Of a stretch of DNA of 10,394 nucleotides, positions 1-5,178 are shown one piece after another (position 1 is the first letter of the stretch; the number at the start of each line of letters is the position of its first letter). A program made the position numbers and the translations under genes. Origin of the DNA: an uncultured Lachnospiraceae bacterium (GTDB lineage: Bacteria > Bacillota > Clostridia > Lachnospirales > Lachnospiraceae); assembly GCA_947174985.1 (NCBI GenBank), contig CAMWLB010000084.1:1-10394 (forward strand), given 5' to 3'. The notes below the pieces were generated by a model, which saw nothing but the letters and a program-made list of their open reading frames with translations, was not told where the DNA came from and made no database searches.

Positions 1-1032
1 ACCATAAACAAAGAAGGAACCAGCAAAAAAAGGGTGGTGTATTCCTTCGAAGGCGATGAAGGCATTTTCTTAAAATTTATTTCCTTCTGGCTGTACCGCT
101 ACGACGGCCTGTTTTGTGACAACTGCTACGCGTTTCGGCGCGGCATCGGAGCCAAAACTGCCATTTCACGGTTGCGCTCAGATAAACGGACCGGAACAAG
201 TTATTGCTTGAAGGTGGATATCAGCAATTATTTTAATTCCATAAATGTGGAAAAACTGCTCTCTCAACTGGACTTTTTAAAGGAAGACGACATGCCTTTA
301 TACCAACTTTTTGAAAAAATTCTTTTGGAAGAACGGGTGAGGGACGGCAAAAAACTACTGTACGAAAAACACGGCGCCATGGCGGGAACGCCTTTTTCCC
401 CCTTTCTCGCCAATCTATATCTTAAAGATACCGACTTTCTTTTCCAAAAAGAGAGCATACTCTACTTTCGGTATTCTGACGATATCCTGTTATTTGCCGA
501 CAGCCCACAGGAATTGGCACGGTGGCAGGAGCAGCTTAACCGACAGCTCTCTGATTTAGACTTAACCCTTAATCCTGACAAGCTTCGAGTTTACAAGCCT
601 GGGGAAGCACTGGAATTTTTAGGCTTTTGTTACCGGAACGGAGAAATTGATTTATCAGACCACACGATCGCAAAGACCAAATCTAAAATCAAACGGAAAT
701 CAGAAGCGCTGCGGCGCTGGCAGCGGGAAAAAAATCTTTCTGGAGAAAAAGCAGCCATTGGCTTTGTCCGCGCCATGAACCGGAAATTCTTTGGAAATAC
801 CGCGTCTGAAGACACCGGATGGGAAGATTTTACATGGAACCGCTGGTTTTTCTCCAATCTGACGGTGGATACCGGCCTGCGCGAAATCGACGCTTACATG
901 CAGGAGTATATCCGTTATACCGTCACCGGACGCCACTATAAGGGCAATTACCGGATCCGCTATGAAGCCATGAAAAAATGGGGCTACCGCAGTCTGGTAC
1001 ATGAATTTTGGAATTGGAAACAAAATTCTTGA
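1..1032 (+). CDS. Reverse transcriptase (RNA-directed DNA polymerase), 5' end outside window
   Basis: The frame is open from base 1, so the N-terminus lies outside; the GTG at 34 is internal and has no good ribosome site. It encodes a RVT_1-type polymerase palm. Counting from the codon at 34, the motif A aspartate is in KVDISNYFNSI (60-70), motif B is GTPFSPFLANLYL (118-130), the catalytic YSDD is at 147-150, and LEFLGF (193-198) is the region after the palm. About 130 residues follow, basic and aromatic, ending in a segment with RYTVTGRHYKGNYRIRYEA; this is probably a thumb-like part. No HNH endonuclease or other fused domain is visible. Motif B has SP, not the SQ of diversity-generating elements, and no group II intron domain V follows: a tRNA starts 45 bp after the stop. 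It may be a group II-like or unknown-group reverse transcriptase, perhaps in defence. Polymerase identity is secure; class and role are not. Confidence 0.9.
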   Translation, partial: TINKEGTSKKRVVYSFEGDEGIFLKFISFWLYRYDGLFCDNCYAFRRGIGAKTAISRLRSDKRTGTSYCLKVDISNYFNSINVEKLLSQLDFLKEDDMPLYQLFEKILLEERVRDGKKLLYEKHGAMAGTPFSPFLANLYLKDTDFLFQKESILYFRYSDDILLFADSPQELARWQEQLNRQLSDLDLTLNPDKLRVYKPGEALEFLGFCYRNGEIDLSDHTIAKTKSKIKRKSEALRRWQREKNLSGEKAAIGFVRAMNRKFFGNTASEDTGWEDFTWNRWFFSNLTVDTGLREIDAYMQEYIRYTVTGRHYKGNYRIRYEAMKKWGYRSLVHEFWNWKQNS

Positions 1033-1057
1033 CATCTGCCACTATTTATTGTATGAT
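1029..1057 (+). promoter_or_regulatory. Promoter of tRNA-Pro, overlapping the reverse transcriptase stop
   Basis: A consensus -35 box TTGACA (1029-1034) and a near-consensus -10 box TATGAT (1052-1057) are separated by exactly 17 bp. Transcription would start near 1064, giving a leader of about 14 nt before the tRNA 5' end at 1078, to be removed by RNase P. The TGA stop of the upstream gene (1030-1032) lies inside the -35 box. Confidence 0.88.
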
Positions 1058-1077
1058 TTTCATGTTCGGCATAAGAG

Positions 1078-1151
<74 letters not shown>

Positions 1152-1157
1152 TTTTTA

Positions 1158-1188
1158 AAAAGCATGGGTGATAAACGCCCATGCTTTT
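1158..1188 (+). terminator. Terminator after tRNA-Pro, possibly bidirectional
   Basis: AAAAGCATGGGTG (1158-1170) pairs with CGCCCATGCTTTT (1176-1188) across the 5-nt loop ATAAA, with one T-G pair. T-rich sequence follows on the plus strand. Read on the minus strand the same hairpin is followed by a T-run (1156-1152), so it could also end the minus-strand DUF3021 transcript, whose stop is at 1191. Confidence 0.82.
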
Positions 1189-1190
1189 AT

Positions 1191-1649
1191 TCATTTTTCA
1201 TCATAATCCTTCTCCAGTTCACGCAGTCTGTCGTTGATTCTTTTCGCCTCACCCCGATTAAAGAGATAGAAGCAGAACCAGATTGCAATAAACATACCAC
1301 AGGAAATTAAAAACTGAGAGACTGTATATAGAATGTTGTCCGGATAAAAAGGAATCCAGCCTAAATAAAGGGCTGTTGGATAAAAAACACCCATACCGAC
1401 TCCGAAATGTATCAGTCTCTTTGCGATTTCAGGAAGCTTCTCAAATTCATAGACAATAGAAACCGAACCACAGCCAATCCCGACAATCATGGCGCCAATT
1501 GCCTGTCTCGTAAAATCCTTCATTATCAATAATAGAAAATCTTCTCCACCAAACATAGAACCGATAAGACAGGAAAACACAAGAACCGTACAGCCCCAGG
1601 CAATCCCATAACAAAAATATTTGATTACCATCTTCACCATATGTTTCAT
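1191..1649 (-). CDS. DUF3021 family membrane protein, likely partner of the LytTR regulator
   Basis: A protein of 152 residues with four hydrophobic segments (roughly 8-32, 46-66, 80-100 and 106-130) and a charged C-terminal tail (NRGEAKRINDRLRELEKDYDEK region). Size, topology and its position directly behind a LytTR gene match DUF3021 proteins. Its ATG overlaps the stop of the LytTR gene in an ATGA arrangement (1646-1649), implying translational coupling. In LytTR regulatory systems of Firmicutes the small membrane partner holds the regulator inactive until a membrane-related signal arrives; applying this here is inference from context. The stop is close to the hairpin at 1158-1188. No enzyme motif is seen. 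Confidence 0.85.
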   Translation of the reverse strand: MKHMVKMVIKYFCYGIAWGCTVLVFSCLIGSMFGGEDFLLLIMKDFTRQAIGAMIVGIGCGSVSIVYEFEKLPEIAKRLIHFGVGMGVFYPTALYLGWIPFYPDNILYTVSQFLISCGMFIAIWFCFYLFNRGEAKRINDRLRELEKDYDEK

Positions 1650-2095
1650 TCCAATCCCAGCCTTTCTTTAAATATTTTTCGAAAACTTCTGGAAATATAG
1701 CTTTCCATTCCATTTTTCATAACCAGTTCCATCGTCCCGTTAAAGCCCGCCGCCACATGGCTGATTCGCCGAATGTTGATGATGGTGGATTTGGAAATCC
1801 GGACAAACCGGCTGCCAAGTATCTGCTCCAGCTCATACAAGGGCTTGCTCAGTACATACCGGTTTTTCATTCCGTCGTAGCAGACAATCTCCCGCCCCTC
1901 CGTACACACCAGATCCAGTTTTTCCGGCTCAATAAAGTAGGTCTTTCCCTCCCTTACCGCAATTAGCGTCAAAGAATCTGTTTCCGCCCTCTCCAGCAAA
2001 GAAATCGCCTCCGCAATCGTCGGCGTCATTTTCTCTATATGAAGAACCGCATAAGGTTCTTTGTAATCCGTACTTATTTTACATTCTACCTTCAT
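1646..2095 (-). CDS. LytTR-domain DNA-binding transcriptional regulator
   Basis: 149 residues from an ATG at 2095, chosen because AGAGGT (2106-2101) lies 5 nt upstream. The frame stays open to 2308, but that extension would cross the promoter region and the divergent gene. The C-terminal half (about 50-148) is a LytTR DNA-binding domain, with KTYFIEPEKLDLVCTEGR, VLSKPLYELEQIL and the typical FVRISKSTIINIRRI strand-helix segment, ending in SFRKIFKERLGLE. There is no receiver domain, so it is a stand-alone regulator as in LytTR regulatory systems, not an AgrA-type response regulator. It probably activates its own operon and the divergent ABC exporter from direct-repeat sites in 2096-2299. The exact sites could not be assigned. 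Confidence 0.88.
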   Translation of the reverse strand: MKVECKISTDYKEPYAVLHIEKMTPTIAEAISLLERAETDSLTLIAVREGKTYFIEPEKLDLVCTEGREIVCYDGMKNRYVLSKPLYELEQILGSRFVRISKSTIINIRRISHVAAGFNGTMELVMKNGMESYISRSFRKIFKERLGLE

Positions 2096-2141
2096 GATGT
2101 ACCTCTGTATATTTGAGCGCTTGACTCTGCCCTTTACGGAC

Positions 2142-2170
2142 ATTATACCACACTCCGCCTTCTTGATTCT
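2142..2170 (-). promoter_or_regulatory. Putative promoter of the LytTR-DUF3021 operon
   Basis: The minus strand reads TATAAT at 2147-2142, a consensus -10 box. Transcription would begin near 2135, giving a leader of about 40 nt before the ATG at 2095. The matching -35 position (2170-2165) reads AGAATC and is far from consensus, as expected of a promoter that needs an activator. Assignment rests mainly on the -10 box and its position. Confidence 0.5.
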
Positions 2171-2221
2171 TGTATTTGGCACATGAATTTCTACCTCTTG
2201 CGCAGTGGACGCTGCCGCTTC

Positions 2222-2245
2222 TGCAAACCTTATTGTTTGTTTGCA
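2222..2245. repeat. Inverted repeat in the LytTR/ABC divergent region, operator candidate
   Basis: TGCAAAC (2222-2228) and GTTTGCA (2239-2245) form a perfect 7-bp inverted repeat with a 10-bp spacer, so half-site centres are 17 bp apart. It lies just upstream of and overlapping the putative -35 region of the ABC exporter operon. The symmetry suits a dimeric repressor; LytTR proteins usually prefer direct repeats, so it may belong to another regulator. Confidence 0.4.
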
Positions 2246-2261
2246 CTGTCTACTATACGAT
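2233..2261 (+). promoter_or_regulatory. Weak candidate promoter of the ABC exporter operon
   Basis: TTGTTT (2233-2238) and TACGAT (2256-2261) are 17 bp apart, with a start expected near 2268, about 32 nt before the ATPase ATG. Both boxes deviate from consensus, so it may need activation. A second plus-strand candidate lies further upstream: TTGACT (2121-2126), 17 bp, TATACC (2144-2149). Confidence 0.3.
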
Positions 2262-2299
2262 AGAGCAAAGCAAAAATGACAGAAGAAATGGAGGATGAC

Positions 2300-3079
2300 A
2301 TGGCACAAGAAATTGTAAAAGTGGAAAACTTGAATTTAACGTACAAGACTCTGCGGGCAGTTCAGAATGTCTCATTTTCGCTGAAGGAAGGAGAGCTTCT
2401 GGCGATTATCGGACAGAACGGCTCCGGAAAAACTTCGACTGTAGAATGTATCGAGGGTTTGCGAAAACCGGACAATCATGCTGTTTTAGTCTTTGGAAAA
2501 GACCCCTGGCTGCATCGCAGGGAGATTTATCAAAAAATGGGAGTTCAGCTACAGGAAGCAGCGTATCCTTCTCAAATCAGAGTAGAGGAGCAGTGCAGGC
2601 TGTTTGCAAGCTTTTATGAAAAACCTGCGGACTGGAGTTTACTGCTGTCACAGCTAAATCTTGACAGCAAAAAAAAATGTCGGATTAGTAAGCTCTCCGG
2701 CGGAGAAAAACAGCGCCTGTCCATTCTGCTCTCCCTCATAGGGCGTCCAAAACTCTTAATATTGGATGAACTGACGACCGGTCTTGACCCGGAAGTCCGG
2801 CAGAGTATGTGGAGCAGTTTTAAAGACATAAAAGAAAACGGCATTTCCATTATCATGGTTTCACACTATCTGGATGAGGTGGAAGCGCTTGCCGACAAAA
2901 TTCTCTATCTGGAAAATGGAAAACAGCAATTTTTCGGCTCACAGCAGGAATTTCGCGCATACGCAAAAAGCCGTATTCCTGCACAGGAATGGCATGACAA
3001 TGTTTCTTTAGAAAAACTATATTTAATGATTGCCCCCAAAACGAAAGGGCTTACTGTGGGAGGAATATATGAAGCATAA
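2300..3079 (+). CDS. ABC transporter ATP-binding protein
   Basis: 259 residues from the ATG at 2300, chosen because GGAGG (2290-2294) sits 5 nt upstream; an in-frame ATG at 2276 lacks such a site. All ATPase motifs are present: Walker A GQNGSGKT (38-45), Q-loop LQEAAYP (Gln85), signature LSGGEKQR (132-139), Walker B LLILDE (152-157) and the switch histidine in VSHYLDE (His189). The residue after the Walker B glutamate is Leu (DELTTGLD) where DEP is usual. It is the energising subunit of the CcmA-like type that works with the ABC-2 permease encoded next, with an 11-bp overlap. The substrate is unknown; a peptide, lipid-like or antimicrobial compound is plausible because LytTR systems often control such exporters. 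Confidence 0.95.
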   Translation: MAQEIVKVENLNLTYKTLRAVQNVSFSLKEGELLAIIGQNGSGKTSTVECIEGLRKPDNHAVLVFGKDPWLHRREIYQKMGVQLQEAAYPSQIRVEEQCRLFASFYEKPADWSLLLSQLNLDSKKKCRISKLSGGEKQRLSILLSLIGRPKLLILDELTTGLDPEVRQSMWSSFKDIKENGISIIMVSHYLDEVEALADKILYLENGKQQFFGSQQEFRAYAKSRIPAQEWHDNVSLEKLYLMIAPKTKGLTVGGIYEA

Positions 3080-3833
3080 TACAAGACAGTTTGCAGTAAT
3101 TTGTAAAATAGAATTTCTTTTATTCCTGCGAGATTTTTTCAGCTTTTTCTTTACCATTGTATTTCCTGTCTTAATGCTTGTCCTGTTTGGAAGCATATAT
3201 GGAAATACACCCCTATATCCGGGTTCTTCCCTGAAAAGCATGGATGTTTCTGTTCCGGCGTACGCTGTCATGGTTATCAGTGTTACCGGTCTGATGGCAT
3301 TTCCGCTGACCTTAGCCGGATATAAAGAGAAAAAAATTTACAAGCGCTTCGACGCCACACCGGCCGGCAAAAAAACAATCATACTGGCGCAAATAATCAT
3401 AAACCTTGTTATGACCTTTATCGGTATCGGGATACTTCTGGCTGCCGGCAAAATTCTTTATCATATACAGATTTTGGGAACCGCCGCAGCTATCGGCGCC
3501 GGTTTGCTGTTTTCCGTTGCCTGTATGTTTTCCATGGGATTTTTCTTTACTGCCATAGCAAGAGATGAAAAAATTACCAATCTATTGTGTTATCTTTCGT
3601 ACTTTATTATGCTGTTTTTATCCGGCGCAACCATACCCGATATGCTGTTTCCTTCTAATGTAAAGAAGGTTGCCGCTTTTCTGCCGATGACACATGCCGT
3701 TGATTTGATGCAGGGCGTTTTTGCCGGAGAAGGTCTTGTAAACCACGCAAAAGAGCTGCTCATCCTCGGCGCGTTATCGGTGGTTCTTACGTCTGCAGGC
3801 GCTGTTTTGTACAGGAAAAAGGATTGGGCATAA
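3069..3833 (+). CDS. ABC-2 type transporter permease
   Basis: 254 residues from the ATG at 3069, preceded by GGGAGG (3058-3063) at a 5-nt spacing. This start overlaps the ATPase gene by 11 bp, so the two are co-translated; an earlier in-frame ATG at 3030 would add 13 polar residues and has no comparable site. Six hydrophobic segments can be seen, near residues 21-43, 62-83, 104-126, 136-158, 166-188 and 226-247. The loop between helices 2 and 3 has LAGYKEKKIYKRFDATPAG, and the stretch before the last helix has LPMTHAVDLMQGVFAGEG; both are typical of the ABC2_membrane family. It would form the transmembrane half of the exporter, probably as a homodimer. The substrate cannot be read from sequence. 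Confidence 0.93.
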   Translation: MKHNTRQFAVICKIEFLLFLRDFFSFFFTIVFPVLMLVLFGSIYGNTPLYPGSSLKSMDVSVPAYAVMVISVTGLMAFPLTLAGYKEKKIYKRFDATPAGKKTIILAQIIINLVMTFIGIGILLAAGKILYHIQILGTAAAIGAGLLFSVACMFSMGFFFTAIARDEKITNLLCYLSYFIMLFLSGATIPDMLFPSNVKKVAAFLPMTHAVDLMQGVFAGEGLVNHAKELLILGALSVVLTSAGAVLYRKKDWA

Positions 3834-3841
3834 TATTGATT

Positions 3842-3847
3842 TATAAT
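3842..3847 (+). promoter_or_regulatory. Possible -10 box upstream of the NiaR gene
   Basis: A consensus TATAAT lies 9 bp after the permease stop. No convincing -35 box is seen at 16-18 bp upstream (AAGGAT at 3819-3824). The repressor gene may therefore have its own start near 3854 or be read through from the ABC operon. Confidence 0.35.
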
Positions 3848-3848
3848 G

Positions 3849-3898
3849 GGTATCGTGGTATTTTATAAAATAGAAAACGCATCCACAGAAAGGATACC
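3849..3898 (+). promoter_or_regulatory. Structured leader of the NiaR gene with a 14-bp palindrome
   Basis: GGTATCGTGG (3849-3858) can pair in two blocks with CCAC (3883-3886) and GATACC (3893-3898), leaving AGAAAG (3887-3892) of the ribosome binding region as an internal bulge. Nested inside is a perfect 14-bp palindrome, TATTTTATAAAATA (3859-3872). It could be an operator for autoregulation in DNA, or an RNA hairpin that limits ribosome access. Neither use is proven. Confidence 0.4.
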
Positions 3899-3899
3899 T

Positions 3900-4424
3900 A
3901 TGCTCACCGAAGGTTCACAAAGACGAATTAATATTATTGATATTCTCAGCAATAGAAGCACACCCATTTCCGGCGCAGAGCTGGCAAAGCAGTTTGGCGT
4001 CAGCCGTCAGGTTATCGTACAGGACGTGGCGCTGCTGCGCGCGGAAAACAGGGATATTTTATCCACCAATAAGGGCTATCTTTTGTTTAAACCCCACTCC
4101 GACGATTATTCCTGCAAGGAGGTTATTCTGGTAAAGCACACGGAAGAACAGATTTTGGACGAAATGTCTTCCATCGTGGATTTGGGCGGCAGAATGCTGG
4201 ACGTTTCCATTGACCATGACTTATACGGGCAGATTCGTTCGGATTTGGTTATCAACAACGCGGAGGACGCCGGCGACTTTTATCAGAAAATGCGTGAAAG
4301 CACTTCAAAGCCTCTGTGCGCCCTGACCGACGATTATCATTATCACACCATTTCAGCGCCTTCCGTAAAAGCGATGGAGCTGATTAAAGCCGATTTACGA
4401 GAGAAAGGGTATCTCATTGAATGA
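3900..4424 (+). CDS. niaR: NiaR-type (HTH_11-3H domain) nicotinate-responsive transcriptional repressor
   Basis: 174 residues from the ATG at 3900, with AAAGGA (3889-3894) as ribosome site; an earlier in-frame ATG at 3846 lies in the putative -10 box. The N-terminal part (6-62) is a winged helix: RRINIIDILSNRSTPISGAE, LAKQFGVSRQVIVQDVALLR, then the wing ending in NKGYLL. The C-terminal 3H domain carries His80, Glu88, His147 and His149. Their spacing equals that of the metal ligands known from Thermotoga TM1602 (His79, Glu87, His146, His148), so a metal-binding effector domain is likely intact. NiaR (YrxA) proteins repress NAD synthesis and niacin uptake genes when nicotinic acid is plentiful. 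No such target is in this window, so it must act elsewhere. It may share transcription with the ABC genes 66 bp upstream. Confidence 0.9.
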   Translation: MLTEGSQRRINIIDILSNRSTPISGAELAKQFGVSRQVIVQDVALLRAENRDILSTNKGYLLFKPHSDDYSCKEVILVKHTEEQILDEMSSIVDLGGRMLDVSIDHDLYGQIRSDLVINNAEDAGDFYQKMRESTSKPLCALTDDYHYHTISAPSVKAMELIKADLREKGYLIE

Positions 4425-4428
4425 CGCC

Positions 4429-5178
4429 CTAAAACCTATGTCGTCCACCTCCGCCGCTTCTGCCGCCCCCGCCTCCACTGCTTCCTCCACCGCCTCCACT
4501 GCTTGAACTCACCGGATTGTAGGTACGTGTCTGGTGGGTAAAAACAGCAAGCGGTTTCGTATAAGAAAACTGAACCGGTACATTTTCCATCATTTTCTTT
4601 TTTCCGGGCTTTTTGGCCCCGGCGAACACACAGACCACCCCATAATTTAACAGCAGAGCTAACAGAATTGCCAGCAGACCATTGCTGATATATTTCATTG
4701 GCTGTGCAATTTTCTGCCCCTTTAACAAGGAAAGTATCTGTTCAAAGGCTTTTTGCGCGCATACAAAGTACTCTTTATCAGAGGCATAACGGTACACATT
4801 GTCGGTAATGGTGTTGGCGTACGCTGTCGTAATTACTTTATAAACCGCTCCGTCACTGTGAATCCAAATAATCCGATTGTCCATATCAATCAAAAACAAT
4901 GTACCGGACGCCGTACCAAACATATCTTTATAATAACTTCTGGCATAGTTCTCCGTACTCATGTAATTGTCATCAATGGTTTTAAAAGCCGCATTTCCAT
5001 ATGCTGTGATTTCTTCCAGCAGTTCTTGCAGCGCAGCCTCCTCCTCTTCCGAGAGCAGATTTGCATCATCCTCTATCACAGCCTGATATCCGGTATCCGA
5101 ATTGACATAAGCCGGTTTGGCATAGCAGACCATGAAAAAAGAAAAAAACAGGACAATTCCCAAAAAAATCCTTCTCAC
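4429..5178 (-). CDS. TPM-domain protein with signal peptide, one membrane helix and Gly/Ser-rich tail
   Basis: 249 residues from a GTG start at 5178, supported by GGAGG (5189-5185) 6 nt upstream and a 4-bp GTGA overlap with the upstream gene. Residues 1-20 form a signal peptide with a likely cut after VCYA. Residues about 33-153 are a TPM (TPM_phosphatase, YgcG-like) domain, with VIEDDANLLSEEEEAALQEL and GTLFLIDMDNRIIWIHSDG. A membrane helix spans about 165-187, followed by a basic stretch (AKKPGKKK) and a tail of Gly and Ser ending in GGGGRHRF, as in YgcG-type proteins. The TPM domain would thus face outward with a cytosolic tail. Some TPM proteins have phosphatase activity and others act in membrane complex assembly; here the activity is unknown. 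Partnership with the zinc-ribbon protein is inferred from coupling. Confidence 0.85.
   Translation of the reverse strand: MRRIFLGIVLFFSFFMVCYAKPAYVNSDTGYQAVIEDDANLLSEEEEAALQELLEEITAYGNAAFKTIDDNYMSTENYARSYYKDMFGTASGTLFLIDMDNRIIWIHSDGAVYKVITTAYANTITDNVYRYASDKEYFVCAQKAFEQILSLLKGQKIAQPMKYISNGLLAILLALLLNYGVVCVFAGAKKPGKKKMMENVPVQFSYTKPLAVFTHQTRTYNPVSSSSGGGGGSSGGGGGRSGGGGRHRF
4469..4504 (-). repeat. Two 15-bp direct repeats coding for the Gly/Ser tail
   Basis: The plus-strand sequence CCGCCTCCACTGCTT occurs at 4469-4483 and again at 4490-4504, a 21-bp period (7 codons), inside a C-rich tract. It codes on the minus strand for the Gly/Ser-rich C-terminus. In-frame repeat expansion or loss would change tail length. 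Confidence 0.8.

Noticed and set aside
1..1032. Diversity-generating retroelement or retron
   Set aside because: Motif B is SPFLAN and not the SQ form, no A-variable repeat pair was found, and there is no msr/msd-like RNA in view; the left side is outside the window.
1033..1077. Group II intron domain V/VI after the reverse transcriptase
   Set aside because: Only 45 bp separate the stop from the tRNA and they hold a consensus promoter, with no domain V-like hairpin.
2096..2308. 71-residue N-terminal extension of the LytTR protein
   Set aside because: It would cross a TATAAT box and the start of the divergent ATPase gene; the ATG at 2095 has a good ribosome site and gives the usual length of about 150 residues.
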